64,000 nt of DNA from Parvibaculum sp035325945 (GTDB taxonomy: Bacteria; Pseudomonadota; Alphaproteobacteria; Parvibaculales; Parvibaculaceae), in the NCBI RefSeq assembly GCF_035325945.1, contig NZ_DAOKYX010000012.1, positions 12,948 through 76,947 of the forward strand, in the 5' to 3' direction. Below the pieces are notes generated by a model that worked only from the letters and a program-made list of their open reading frames with translations, had not been told where the DNA came from and did no database searches. A program made the position numbers and the translations under genes. This document shows positions 25,161 to 34,525 of this stretch, in pieces (position 1 is the first letter of the stretch; each line of letters begins with the position of its first letter).

Positions 25161-25637
25161 ATGGCCAGGGGCGAGACGGCGGCGCAGCGCTTTCTGCGCC
25201 TCAACGGCTACCAGGGCACGTTCCGCGAAGTGCCGGTGCCGAAGGACCGCAAGACTTCGGCGCTCGAAATGGCCGAGGCGGGCGGCCTCGACCCCGCGCG
25301 ACTTTTCAAGACACTGATCGTCGAGGCGGATGACGGAAAGCTCGCGGTCGCCATCGTTCCCGCCTCGCGCGATCTCGACCGCAAGGCGCTGGCGCGCGAG
25401 ATCGGCGCCAAGCGCATCGACCTCGCGGCGAAAGAGAAGGCCGTGAAGACGACCGGCTATCAGATGGGCGCCTGCAGCCCGCTCGGCCAGAAGAAGAAAC
25501 TGCCGACCTTTCTCGATGCGAGCGCGGAAGGCTTCGAGACGATCTATGTGAGCGGCGGCGCCTTCGGCCTCGAACTTGAAATCGCGCCCGGCGAATTGCT
25601 GAAGGCGACGGAAGGCCGCCTCGCGCCGATCGCCTGA
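25161..25637 (+). CDS. ybaK: Cys-tRNA(Pro)/Cys-tRNA(Cys) deacylase YbaK
   Basis: A 158-residue trans-editing protein of the YbaK/ProX family, which removes Cys mischarged on tRNA-Pro. Characteristic blocks are GLDPARLFKTLIVEAD, LAREIGAKRIDLAAKEKAVKTTGYQMGACSPLG (positions about 75-107) with the conserved Lys, and YVSGGAFGLELEIAP. Length matches. Its stop and the hemN stop on the other strand are one base apart, so the genes converge without space for a terminator. Confidence 0.92.
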   Translation: MARGETAAQRFLRLNGYQGTFREVPVPKDRKTSALEMAEAGGLDPARLFKTLIVEADDGKLAVAIVPASRDLDRKALAREIGAKRIDLAAKEKAVKTTGYQMGACSPLGQKKKLPTFLDASAEGFETIYVSGGAFGLELEIAPGELLKATEGRLAPIA

Positions 25638-25638
25638 A

Positions 25639-26988
25639 CTAGACGGCCCTTGAGTGCCGCGCCTCGCCCGTGTCGAGATAGCGGTCGAAGGCGGCGCAGA
25701 CGGCGCGCACGAGAGGCTTGCCCTCCTCGGTCATGACGAGGCGGCGGCCTTCGCGCCGCACGATGCCGTCGGCTTCGAGCGCGGCGAGCGAGGCAAGCTC
25801 GCTCTCGAAGCTCTCCCCGGCCGCGCCATGCGCCGCCAGCACCTCGTCGAGATCGACCGCCATGTCGCACATGAGCCGCTCGATGATCGCGCGGCGAAGC
25901 CTGTCCTCGCCCGTGATCTCGATGCCGCGCGCGATGGGAAGGCGCCCCTCGCGCACAAGCGCCTTGTAGCGGTCGATGGCGATTTCATTCGCCACATAGC
26001 CATGCGGCAGCGAGCCGATGGCGGACGCCCCGAAACCGATGAGCGCCGGCGCGCTGTCGGTCGTGTAGCCCTGAAAATTGCGGTGAAGCGCGCCGCTCCT
26101 CTGCGCAAGGACGAGTTCGTCGTCCGGCAGCGCGAAGTGATCGAGCCCGATCGCGACATAGCCGAGCGCCTGAAGCCGCGCCGATGCCGCCTCATATTGC
26201 CGCCAGCGCTCCGCCATGTCGGGCAGCGCATCCTCGGGGATGAGCCGCTGATGCGTCTTCATCCACGGCACATGGGCATAGCCGAAAAGCGCGATGCGCG
26301 CGGGCGCGAGCGAAGCGCCGCGTTCCACCGTCTCGATGACGCTCTCGACCGTCTGATGAGGAAGCCCGTAGCAGAGATCCATATTGATGGCGCCGATGCC
26401 ATGCGCCCGCAGCCAGAGGATGACGCGCTCCGTCACCTCGAAAGGCTGGATGCGATTGATCGCCGCCTGAACCTTCGGATTGAAGTCCTGCACGCCGATG
26501 GAAGCGCGGGTGACGCCCGCCTTCGCCATTGCCTCCACATAGGCTTCATCTGCCGTTCGCGGATCGAGTTCGACCGCGACCTCCGCACCGGGCAGAAGAT
26601 CGAAACGCGCCCGCATCGCATCGACCATACGCGTGAAATCGTCAGGCGTCAGAACGGTGGGGCTGCCACCGCCGAAATGGATGTGGCGAACGCCCATGCG
26701 CGAGGGAAGCTTCGAGGCGACGAGCGAGATTTCCGCCAGAAGCGCCTCGAGATAATCCGCAACCGGCGCATATTTCTTCGTCGCCTTGGTGTGGCAGCCG
26801 CAGAACCAGCACATCTCCGCACAATAGGCGACATGCGCATAGAGCGAGAGCGGCGTGTCGGGCGCAAGAGCGCCGAGCCATGTCTCATAGCGCGCCGCAT
26901 CGACGCGCGGGCCGAAATGCGGCGCTGTCGGATAGGAGGTGTAGCGGGGAACCCGCAGATCGTATCGTTCTATGAGATCGGCTCGCAT
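25639..26988 (-). CDS. hemN: Oxygen-independent coproporphyrinogen-III oxidase
   Basis: A 449-residue radical-SAM enzyme doing the HemF reaction without oxygen. The cluster motif CxxxCxxC is in YCAEMCWFCGCHTK, the following Cys of HemN-type enzymes is present, and the SAM-binding HFGGGSPTVL motif follows. YTSYPTAPHF at the start and the C-terminal HemN domain are also typical. This combination separates true HemN from HemW. Having both HemF and HemN implies haem synthesis with and without oxygen. No clear FNR-type dyad was seen upstream. Confidence 0.95.
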   Translation of the reverse strand: MRADLIERYDLRVPRYTSYPTAPHFGPRVDAARYETWLGALAPDTPLSLYAHVAYCAEMCWFCGCHTKATKKYAPVADYLEALLAEISLVASKLPSRMGVRHIHFGGGSPTVLTPDDFTRMVDAMRARFDLLPGAEVAVELDPRTADEAYVEAMAKAGVTRASIGVQDFNPKVQAAINRIQPFEVTERVILWLRAHGIGAINMDLCYGLPHQTVESVIETVERGASLAPARIALFGYAHVPWMKTHQRLIPEDALPDMAERWRQYEAASARLQALGYVAIGLDHFALPDDELVLAQRSGALHRNFQGYTTDSAPALIGFGASAIGSLPHGYVANEIAIDRYKALVREGRLPIARGIEITGEDRLRRAIIERLMCDMAVDLDEVLAAHGAAGESFESELASLAALEADGIVRREGRRLVMTEEGKPLVRAVCAAFDRYLDTGEARHSRAV

Positions 26989-27083
26989 GGGGGAACGCTA
27001 CGTCCCCCGCACGCGCTTTGAAATTGGCCGCTTTGTCGCGGGGGGAGGCGAAACGCCGCGCATTCGCGCGGGCCCACCCCGTC

Positions 27084-28334
27084 TCAGTACACCGTCGCCT
27101 GCACGATCGCCTTCAGCCGCTCGATGATCGAGAACTCGTCATCGGTGAAGTCGGAATCGATCCACCATTCCTCGACCTCGCGCCAGACGCGCCCGACCTC
27201 CGGCCCCTCGGGAACGCCGGCCGCCTTGATCATCTGGCCGGTCAGCGGCATTTCGGGCCGTTCCCAGCTATCGGCCATGGCGAGCAGGGCGCGCCACTGG
27301 AAATTGTTGTGATCCTTGCGGTCGTTCGCCCAGCCGAGCATGACCCGGTCCTTGAAGAGGTCACGGCCCATCACATAGACCGCGCGGCGCATCTCGCGCA
27401 TGGAGAGATAGGAGACGACCTTCGTCTTGTCGTTGAGCGCCTTCGAGATGCGGTCGCGATCCTTGTTGGAAAGCCGGAGCCGGTCGGCGAGCGCCGCCAC
27501 ACCCGCCTCGTCGAGATCGAGCGTGGAAGCGAGCCGCAGCACCGCGTCGCAGGTGAAAAGCTGGTTCGCCTCGATGTCGACGAGCTTCTCGAAGCGGTCG
27601 AGGCGCGAAGCCTCGGGCAGAACGACCGAGAGGATGCCGGCGGCGGCCATCTGGCGGAAGGCGGCAGCCGCCTCGTCCGCGGCGGCAATCTTCAGCAGCT
27701 CGTCGCGCACGCGCTCGCCCGAAAGCAGGCGAAGCCCCTCGCGCAGGCTGGCGCAGGCCTTGAGCCCCTCCGCATCGGGCTCGCCCCTGCCATAATGCGC
27801 ATGTATGCGGAAGAAACGCAGGATGCGCAGATAATCCTCGCGGATGCGCGCTTCGGCATCGCCGATGAAGCGGACGCGCCGCGCCTTGAGGTCTTCGCGC
27901 CCCGTGCCGAGCGGGTCGTGCACGGTGCCGTCGGCATCCGCATAAAGCGCGTTGATCGTGAAATCGCGCCGCTTCGCATCCTCCAGCCAGTCGCCGGTGA
28001 AGGCCACTTCGGCGCGGCGGCCATCCGTCTTCATGTCGACGCGGAGCGTGGTGATCTCGAAATGACGCGTCGGCGTGACCGCCGTGATCGTGCCATGCGC
28101 CAGCCCGGTGGGGACGACCTTGACCCCTTTTGCGGTCAGGAGTTCCTGCGCGCGCTCCGGCGTCTCGCTCGTCGCGATGTCGATGTCGGTGACGGGCTCG
28201 CCGAGAAGCGCGTTCCGGACCGAACCGCCGACGAAGCGCGAAACGCCGCCGCCCGAGGCGAGCGCATCCATGACGGCGCGCGTATCGGCATCGTTCAGCC
28301 ACTCGGCGCGGGCAAGCTCTTTCTCGGCACTCAT
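27084..28334 (-). CDS. CCA-adding enzyme / poly(A) polymerase family nucleotidyltransferase
   Basis: A 416-residue class II nucleotidyltransferase. The active-site signature is FVGGSVRNALLGEPVTDIDIATS with the metal-binding Asp pair. RRDFTINALYAD and RIREDYLRILRFFRIHAHYG (neck) follow. The C-terminal half is helical (tRNA-binding). In alphaproteobacteria a protein of this type 20 bases downstream of a CoA-Nudix gene is usually the tRNA CCA-adding enzyme. PcnB-type poly(A) polymerases are close relatives and cannot be excluded by eye. Confidence 0.88.
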   Translation of the reverse strand: MSAEKELARAEWLNDADTRAVMDALASGGGVSRFVGGSVRNALLGEPVTDIDIATSETPERAQELLTAKGVKVVPTGLAHGTITAVTPTRHFEITTLRVDMKTDGRRAEVAFTGDWLEDAKRRDFTINALYADADGTVHDPLGTGREDLKARRVRFIGDAEARIREDYLRILRFFRIHAHYGRGEPDAEGLKACASLREGLRLLSGERVRDELLKIAAADEAAAAFRQMAAAGILSVVLPEASRLDRFEKLVDIEANQLFTCDAVLRLASTLDLDEAGVAALADRLRLSNKDRDRISKALNDKTKVVSYLSMREMRRAVYVMGRDLFKDRVMLGWANDRKDHNNFQWRALLAMADSWERPEMPLTGQMIKAAGVPEGPEVGRVWREVEEWWIDSDFTDDEFSIIERLKAIVQATVY

Positions 28335-28354
28335 CGCGTCACTCCCTCGGATTG

Positions 28355-28990
28355 TTATTGAGCGGCGAAGATCCGGTCATACATGTTCTTCAGCATGCCG
28401 GCCGTCGCACCCCATATGTAATGGCCATTATAGGGCATGGCATAGTATTCGCGCTCCCGCCCGCGCCATGTGGCGCGATGCCGCTGATGATTCAGCGGAT
28501 TCATCAGAAAGGAGAGCGGCACCTCGAAGACTTCCGCCACTTCCGCATCCTGAATTCTGAGCGTGAAGCCCGGCCGCACGAAGCCGACCACCGGCATGAT
28601 GCGAAAGCCGGTTCCCGTCTCGTAGGTGTCGAGATAGCCCGCGATCTCGACGAATGAGGATTGGAGCCCCACCTCCTCGTCGGCCTCGCGCAGCGCCGTT
28701 TGCGCCGGAAGCTCGCCGGGGTCCATCTTGCCCCCAGGAAAGGCGACCTGGCCCGCGTGATTGCCGAGATTGTCGGAGCGGCGCGTCAGCAGCACCTTCG
28801 GCTGGTCCGGATATTCGACCACGGGAACGAGCACGGCAGCCGGCCGCAGGACCGGGCGCTGATCGCGATCGACCCAGTCGAGCGGCGCGAGGTCGCCATC
28901 GCCCCGCGGCGCGGTCGGCCCCAGCATGACTTCGAGCGGCGGCGGCGCGGGGTCCACATGGGCGAGTATCCTCGAGCGGTAATCGTTCAT
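28355..28990 (-). CDS. CoA pyrophosphatase-type Nudix hydrolase
   Basis: A 211-residue Nudix protein. The Nudix box is complete (GGKMDPGELPAQTALREADE followed by EVGL), preceded by LTRRSDNLGNHAGQVAFPGG, which is the UPF0035 signature of coenzyme A pyrophosphatases (CoaD/NudL type). It likely cleaves CoA or its derivatives to 3',5'-ADP and phosphopantetheine. It sits in a leftward operon between DUF1285 and the CCA-adding enzyme, with gaps of 12 and 20 bases, a conserved alphaproteobacterial order. Confidence 0.9.
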   Translation of the reverse strand: MNDYRSRILAHVDPAPPPLEVMLGPTAPRGDGDLAPLDWVDRDQRPVLRPAAVLVPVVEYPDQPKVLLTRRSDNLGNHAGQVAFPGGKMDPGELPAQTALREADEEVGLQSSFVEIAGYLDTYETGTGFRIMPVVGFVRPGFTLRIQDAEVAEVFEVPLSFLMNPLNHQRHRATWRGREREYYAMPYNGHYIWGATAGMLKNMYDRIFAAQ

Positions 28991-29002
28991 GGTTGCCGCG
29001 GC

Positions 29003-29620
29003 CTAGACCGCCATCTCCTCGGCCGGCATGAAGGGGAAGAACACGCCCCCCGACCAGACGCCGAACCATCGCCGGCCCTCGTGCTCCTCCTCGACGCCGA
29101 GTTCCACGAGATCGTAGAAGACGGCGCGATTGATGAGCGCCTCGAGCCGCGCCCGCACATGGACGTAAGGTGCGGGCTCCCCCGTCCGGGCATCGACGAC
29201 GAAGCGGATCGGATGTTCCTTCCCCGCGACCGTCAGATCGCCGACATTGGTCGTGAAACTCAGAACCTGCTCGCGGCCGCTTCCCTCGACCGACATGGCG
29301 ACCCCCACGAAGGGCGCGTCGTCGACCCTGATCCCCACTTTCTCGACGGGGGTGACGAGATAGTACTTCCCGTCCTCGTCATGCCGGAGAATGGTCGAGA
29401 AGAGGCGGACGAGCCGTTCGCGGCCGATTGGCGTGCCCATATAGAACCAGGTGCCGTCGCGAGCGATTCGCATGTCGAGGTCGCCGCAGAAATCGGGATT
29501 CCACAGATGGACCGGCGGCAGGCCGCGCGCCTTCCTGCCCTCCGCTTCCGCGGCGGAAAGAAGCCCCGACGGGTTCTGGACCTGTGTCCCTTCTGCCTTC
29601 TTTTCGGTGGACGACGCCAT
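29003..29620 (-). CDS. DUF1285 family protein
   Basis: A 205-residue protein of the DUF1285 family with blocks PPVHLWNPDFCGDLDMRIAR, GTWFYMGTPIGRERLVRLFS, ILRHDEDGKYYLVTPVEKVG and a late RARLEALINRAVFYDLVELG. It has no signal peptide or membrane segment. The function is unknown. I chose the ATG at 29620 (MASSTEKK) over upstream in-frame ATG codons because those add sequence overlapping the divergent promoter region of moxR. It is the first gene of the DUF1285-Nudix-CCA operon. Confidence 0.85.
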   Translation of the reverse strand: MASSTEKKAEGTQVQNPSGLLSAAEAEGRKARGLPPVHLWNPDFCGDLDMRIARDGTWFYMGTPIGRERLVRLFSTILRHDEDGKYYLVTPVEKVGIRVDDAPFVGVAMSVEGSGREQVLSFTTNVGDLTVAGKEHPIRFVVDARTGEPAPYVHVRARLEALINRAVFYDLVELGVEEEHEGRRWFGVWSGGVFFPFMPAEEMAV

Positions 29621-29762
29621 ACTCTCCGCTTCCCTGATGCCAAACCACGCGGCCGGCCATATTATCGTCAAGAAGCCCATTGCGAATGGTGGCCGGCGGC
29701 CAGTGGCGGCCTGCCACGCCTTTCGCTTCTGAAAGGCCATAGCATTCTTTATACTTAGGTCA

Positions 29763-30758
29763 ATGCAGACACTCAGTGAAGCGGACGGTAACGCCGTTCA
29801 GGAAATCGAGGCCACCGGCGCAAAGATCGCGGCGGCGCGCGCGGCCATTGGCGAAGTCATTTACGGCCAGGAGCAGGTGATCGACCAGACGCTCGTCACC
29901 GTGCTGGCGGGCGGCCATGCGCTGCTAGTGGGCGTGCCGGGCCTGGCGAAGACGCTGCTCGTCCACACCATGGGGGCGGTGCTCGGGCTCGACGACAAGC
30001 GCGTGCAGTTCACCCCCGACCTCATGCCCGCCGATATTCTGGGCTCGGAGGTGCTGGAGGAATCCGAACGCGGCCACAGAAGCTTCCGCTTCATCAAGGG
30101 CCCGGTCTTCTGCCAGCTCCTGATGGCCGACGAAATCAACCGCGCCAGCCCCCGCACGCAGTCGGCGCTGCTGCAGGCCATGCAGGAAAAGCAGGTGACG
30201 GTGGCAGGCGTGCGCTACGAACTGCCCTCGCCCTTCCATGTGCTCGCAACGCAGAACCCGCTGGAACAGGAAGGAACCTACCCGCTGCCCGAAGCGCAGC
30301 TCGACCGCTTCCTCATGCAGATCGACGTCAACTATCCCGACCTCGAGGCTGAAAGGCGCATGCTGCTGACAACGACAGGCCTCGAGGAAACGACGGTGCG
30401 CCCCGCCATGACGGCGGAAGACCTGCGCGCCGCGCAGCGGCTCGTGCGCCGTGTGCCGGTGGGCGAGAAGGTCGTGAACGCGATCCTCGAACTCGTGCGC
30501 GCCGCGCGCCCCGAAGAGGGCGCCTCCGCCGAGGTCGAACGCCATGTCGCCTGGGGCCCCGGCCCGCGCGCCAGCCAGGCGCTGATGCTCGCCGTGCGCG
30601 CCCGCGCGCTCATCGACGGGCGCTTCTCGCCCTCGATCGAGGATGTGAAGGTGCTGGCGGCGCCGGTGCTGCGCCACCGCATGGCGCTCAATTTCTCGGC
30701 GCGTGCGGAAGGCGTCACCGTCAGCGGCGTCATCGAGCGTCTCTGCCGCAACATTTAG
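29763..30758 (+). CDS. MoxR-family AAA+ ATPase
   Basis: A 331-residue AAA+ protein. Walker A is GVPGLAKTLLVHTMG, Walker B LLMADEINRASPRTQSALL, sensor I ATQNPLEQEGTYPLPEAQLD, and the lid domain follows. MoxR proteins act as chaperones that assemble or insert metal cofactors together with VWA-domain proteins. Here the partners follow at once: DUF58, a BatA/DUF4159 protein and a VWA protein, all on the same strand with gaps of at most 10 bases. The start is divergent from the DUF1285 gene. Confidence 0.95.
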   Translation: MQTLSEADGNAVQEIEATGAKIAAARAAIGEVIYGQEQVIDQTLVTVLAGGHALLVGVPGLAKTLLVHTMGAVLGLDDKRVQFTPDLMPADILGSEVLEESERGHRSFRFIKGPVFCQLLMADEINRASPRTQSALLQAMQEKQVTVAGVRYELPSPFHVLATQNPLEQEGTYPLPEAQLDRFLMQIDVNYPDLEAERRMLLTTTGLEETTVRPAMTAEDLRAAQRLVRRVPVGEKVVNAILELVRAARPEEGASAEVERHVAWGPGPRASQALMLAVRARALIDGRFSPSIEDVKVLAAPVLRHRMALNFSARAEGVTVSGVIERLCRNI

Positions 30759-30768
30759 GGCCAGCGCC

Positions 30769-31704
30769 ATGCGGCTTCCCTTCTCACTGGCGGCCACACC
30801 GGCAGCGACGGGCCTTCGCGAGCAGGCCGAAGCGCTGGCCGAAGCACTGCCGCCGCTGGCGGCGGAAGCCGAGCGCATCGCCAGCACCGTCGCGCAGGGC
30901 GTGCATGGCCGCAGGCGGACAGGGATGGGCGAGAGCTTCTGGCAGTTCCGCCGCTTCCGCGAGGGCGACACGGCCGCAAACGTCGACTGGCGCCACTCCG
31001 CCCGCTCACGCCACCTGTTCGTGCGCGAGGTCGAACTCGAAGCAGCCGAAAGCGTCTGGATATGGCGCGACGGCTCGCCCTCCATGGACTACGCCTCGGA
31101 ACTTGCGCTGACGACGAAGAAGGACCGCGCCACCGTGCTCGCCCTCGCGCTGACATCGCTTCTCGTCCAGGGCGGCGAGAGCGTGGCCCCGCTCGGCGGC
31201 GGCGCGGCCGCAACGGCGGGCCGCACCGCCCTGCGCCGCATGGCGCATGCGCTCATCGACGCATCGGGAACGGGCGACCAATCGAGCCTGCCGCCCCCCC
31301 AGCGCCTGCCGCGCTATGCGCAGGTCGTTCTCATCAGCGATTTCCTCTCGCCCGCCGATGACATCGTCACCTGCCTCAAGAGCTATGCGGCGGACGGGAT
31401 ACAGGGCCATCTCATCCAGGTGCTCGACCCGGCGGAGGAGGATTTTCCCTTCACCGGCCGCACGGAATTTGAAGGGATCGAGGAAAATCTCCGTCTGATG
31501 CGCGGCCGCGCCGAGCGGCTGCGCGGCGCCTATCACGCGCAGCTTGCCCTTCATCGCAACCGCATCATGGACGCGGCGCAGCGCCTCAACTTCACCTTCG
31601 CCACCCACCGCACGGACCGCGCGCCGCATACGGCGCTTCTTGCGCTTTACGGCGCATTGTCCGGCCCGCTCGACGCCCGCAGGCCGTCGCGTCCGGGGGC
31701 GTGA
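30769..31704 (+). CDS. DUF58 domain protein
   Basis: A 311-residue protein of the DUF58/VWA-like family. The hallmark is GMGESFWQFRRFREGDTAAN followed by VDWRHSARSRHLFVREVE. The later VLISDFLSPADDI resembles a von Willebrand A strand. MoxR-DUF58 pairs are very common. It starts 10 bases after moxR and overlaps the next gene at GTGA. It is cytoplasmic or membrane-peripheral, without a clear membrane segment. Confidence 0.9.
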   Translation: MRLPFSLAATPAATGLREQAEALAEALPPLAAEAERIASTVAQGVHGRRRTGMGESFWQFRRFREGDTAANVDWRHSARSRHLFVREVELEAAESVWIWRDGSPSMDYASELALTTKKDRATVLALALTSLLVQGGESVAPLGGGAAATAGRTALRRMAHALIDASGTGDQSSLPPPQRLPRYAQVVLISDFLSPADDIVTCLKSYAADGIQGHLIQVLDPAEEDFPFTGRTEFEGIEENLRLMRGRAERLRGAYHAQLALHRNRIMDAAQRLNFTFATHRTDRAPHTALLALYGALSGPLDARRPSRPGA

Positions 31705-34517
31705 ACGCCATGCTTCACCTCGGCGCGCTCGCCTTCGCCAGCCCCTGGATGCTCCTCGGGCTCGCCGCCCTCCCCGCGATCTGGTGGCTGCTCAGGATCA
31801 GCCCGCCGCTCCCGAAGCGCGTGCGCTTTCCCGCGATCCGCTTTCTCATCGGCCTCGCCCCGGAAGAGGAGACCCCGGCCCACACGCCGCTCTGGCTGCT
31901 GATCCTGCGCTCCGTGCTTGCCGCACTCATCGTCATCGCTCTCGCCGACCCACTCTGGAACCCGGCGCCGAAGGTCGCGGGCTCCGGGCCGCTGCTCATC
32001 GTCGTCGACAATGGCTGGGCCTCCGGCGCGCGCTGGCGCGACCGCGTCAACGCCATCGACGCCCTCATGACCGAGGCGCGGCGCGACAACCGCCCCGTCC
32101 TCGTCGTCGGCACGGCGCCCGCCGCAACACCCCCCGAGCTCATCTTCGGCTCGGCCGACGATGCTTCGGCGCGCGCCCGCGCCCTTCAGCCCCTGCCAGT
32201 TGCGACCGACCGCCTCGCGCTCGCCGCCCGGCTCGCAGGCCCGCACGTCCTGCCTGCCGCAGGCGCGCAGATCATCTGGCTCAGCGACGGGCTCGACGAT
32301 GGCAAGGCGTCGCGCTTCTCCGCCGCACTTTCGGCGCTCGCCGGATCGCATGGCCTCGAGGTCGTGGAGCCCCGGCCCGACGACATTGCCCTCGCCCTCC
32401 TCCCTCCCGCGACCGAGGGAGACCAATTCGTCGCCACGGTTCTCCGCGCCGACGGCACGGCGCCGAAATCGGGAGGCGTGCGGGCGCTCCAGACCGATGG
32501 CGGGCTCGTCGCCGAAGTGAACTATAACTTCGCGGCCGGGCAGCTCTCGACGCCGGTGCATTTCGACATTCCGCTCGAACTGCGCAACCGCATCAGCCGC
32601 ATCGACATCGCGGGAGAAAATTCGGCGGGCACGGTGAGCCTCATCGACGAGCGCTGGCGGCGGCGCAGCGTGGGCATCGTGTCCGGCGCGCCAATCGAGG
32701 AAGCGCAGCCGCTTCTCTCCGATCTCTACTATCTCCAGAAGGCGCTCGATCCCTTCGCCGAAGTGCGCCGCGCCTCCGCCGCGCGCGAGGCCAAAAGCGA
32801 GATCGCCGACCTTCTCTCATCGTCGCTTTCGGTGCTCGTGCTTTCCGATCTCGGCAATCTCGTCGGCTCCGACCGCGACGCCATCGCCGCCTGGGTCGAG
32901 GATGGCGGCGTGCTTCTGCGCTTTGCAGGCCCGCGAATGGCGGGCGAAGGCGACGATCTCCTCCCCGTGCCGCTGCGGACCGGCGGGCGCGCGCTCGGCG
33001 GCACGCTCTCCTGGACGAACCCGCAGCATCTCGCCCCCTTCGAGGCGTCGAGCCCCTTTTTCGGCCTGCAGGTGCCGGACGATGTATCCGTCTCGCGTCA
33101 GGTGCTCGCCGAACCGACGATCGACCTTGCCAGCCACACCTGGGCGCGGCTTCAGGATGGTACGCCCCTCGTCACCGCGACAAAGCGCGGCAAGGGGCTC
33201 GTCGTTCTCTTCCATGTCACGGCGAATGGCGACTGGTCCAACCTGCCTCTCTCCGGCCTCTTCGTCGAAATGCTGAGGCGCGTCGTCGCCCTTTCGCAAG
33301 GCGTCGCGCCGGGCGGCGCGGAGAGCCATGCCACGGAGGCGACGCTTGCGCCGGCCCGCACGCTGGACGGCTTCGGACATCTCGGCCCGCCGCCCGCGAC
33401 AGCGATCCCTATCGCGGCGACCGCCTTCGACAGCACGCAAGTCAGCCCGCGCAATCCACCGGGGCTTTACGGCCCCGCCGACAGCCCCCGCGCCTTCAAC
33501 CTTGCCCGCGCCGACATGAAGCTCGAGCGGATGGGCGCGCTTTCCGGGATCGCCAACCGACACAATTACGCCGATGCGGCCGAAATGCGGCTCCGCCCCT
33601 GGGCGCTGGCGTTCGCTCTTGCGCTCATCATCGCCGACGGTATCGCCGCCCTCTATGTAACGGGGCTTTTCGATGCGAACCCGATCCGCCGCCGCAGGCG
33701 CGGGGCGCTTCTGCCCGTTCTCGCCGCGGGGCTCGCCATCCTCGCCGCCGCGCATGCGACGCCCGCCCGCGCAGCCGATCCGGACAGCTTCGCCCTGGCC
33801 GCGACGACCGAAACCCATCTCGCCTATGTGCTGACGGGCGATGCCTCGGTCGATGAGGTGAGCCGCGCCGGGCTCACGGGGCTGAGCGCAATTCTCCGTG
33901 AACGGACCTCATTCGAGCCCGCCGACCCCATGGGCGTCGATGTCGCCCATGACGAACTCTCCTTCTTTCCCATTCTCTACTGGCCGATGACCCCCGGACA
34001 GGAAGCGCTTTCCCCCGAGGCGCTTTCGCGCATCGACCGCTACATGAAGACGGGCGGCACGATCCTCTTCGATACGCGCGATCAGGACCGCGCCATGGGC
34101 GGCCAGCCGGGTCCCGGCACGGAGACATTGCGCCGCCTTCTCAGCCGCCTCGACATTCCGGCGCTCGAGCCGGTGCCGGAGGGGCATGTGCTCACCAAGT
34201 CCTTTTATCTGCTGCAGACTTTTCCCGGCCGCTGGGCGGGCGGCCAGCTCTGGGTCGAGGCGACGAGCGCAAGCAGCACGGGCGCGCACCACTCCAATGA
34301 CGGCGTCTCCTCGATCGTCATCGGCTCCAACGACTATGCCGCCGCCTGGGCGCGCGACGCGAGCGGCCGCCCGCTCTATCCCTGCCAGCCGGGCGGCGAG
34401 ATGCAGCGCGAACTGGCCGAACGCTTCGGTATCAATTTCGTCATGTATGCGCTGACGGGCAATTACAAATCCGATCAGGTCCATGTGCCTGCGCTCCTCG
34501 AGCGGCTGGGACGGTAG
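31701..34517 (+). CDS. Large membrane protein, BatA-type N-terminus and DUF4159 C-terminus
   Basis: A protein of 938 residues from the GTG at 31701 (overlapping the upstream stop), or 935 from the ATG at 31710. The N-terminus (FASPWMLLGLAALPAIWWLL with PKRVRFPAIRFLI) is the aerotolerance-regulator/BatA membrane region, followed by a second membrane helix and a VWA-like part. A further membrane helix lies around residue 640, and another near 670. The last 200 residues are DUF4159 (LAYVLTGDASVDEVSRAGL through GINFVMYALTGNYKSDQVH). Known as a MoxR-operon component in alphaproteobacteria; the exact function is not known. It belongs to the Bat-like complex proposed to act on envelope integrity. 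Confidence 0.88.
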   Translation: MNAMLHLGALAFASPWMLLGLAALPAIWWLLRISPPLPKRVRFPAIRFLIGLAPEEETPAHTPLWLLILRSVLAALIVIALADPLWNPAPKVAGSGPLLIVVDNGWASGARWRDRVNAIDALMTEARRDNRPVLVVGTAPAATPPELIFGSADDASARARALQPLPVATDRLALAARLAGPHVLPAAGAQIIWLSDGLDDGKASRFSAALSALAGSHGLEVVEPRPDDIALALLPPATEGDQFVATVLRADGTAPKSGGVRALQTDGGLVAEVNYNFAAGQLSTPVHFDIPLELRNRISRIDIAGENSAGTVSLIDERWRRRSVGIVSGAPIEEAQPLLSDLYYLQKALDPFAEVRRASAAREAKSEIADLLSSSLSVLVLSDLGNLVGSDRDAIAAWVEDGGVLLRFAGPRMAGEGDDLLPVPLRTGGRALGGTLSWTNPQHLAPFEASSPFFGLQVPDDVSVSRQVLAEPTIDLASHTWARLQDGTPLVTATKRGKGLVVLFHVTANGDWSNLPLSGLFVEMLRRVVALSQGVAPGGAESHATEATLAPARTLDGFGHLGPPPATAIPIAATAFDSTQVSPRNPPGLYGPADSPRAFNLARADMKLERMGALSGIANRHNYADAAEMRLRPWALAFALALIIADGIAALYVTGLFDANPIRRRRRGALLPVLAAGLAILAAAHATPARAADPDSFALAATTETHLAYVLTGDASVDEVSRAGLTGLSAILRERTSFEPADPMGVDVAHDELSFFPILYWPMTPGQEALSPEALSRIDRYMKTGGTILFDTRDQDRAMGGQPGPGTETLRRLLSRLDIPALEPVPEGHVLTKSFYLLQTFPGRWAGGQLWVEATSASSTGAHHSNDGVSSIVIGSNDYAAAWARDASGRPLYPCQPGGEMQRELAERFGINFVMYALTGNYKSDQVHVPALLERLGR

Positions 34518-34525
34518 GAGCGCGC

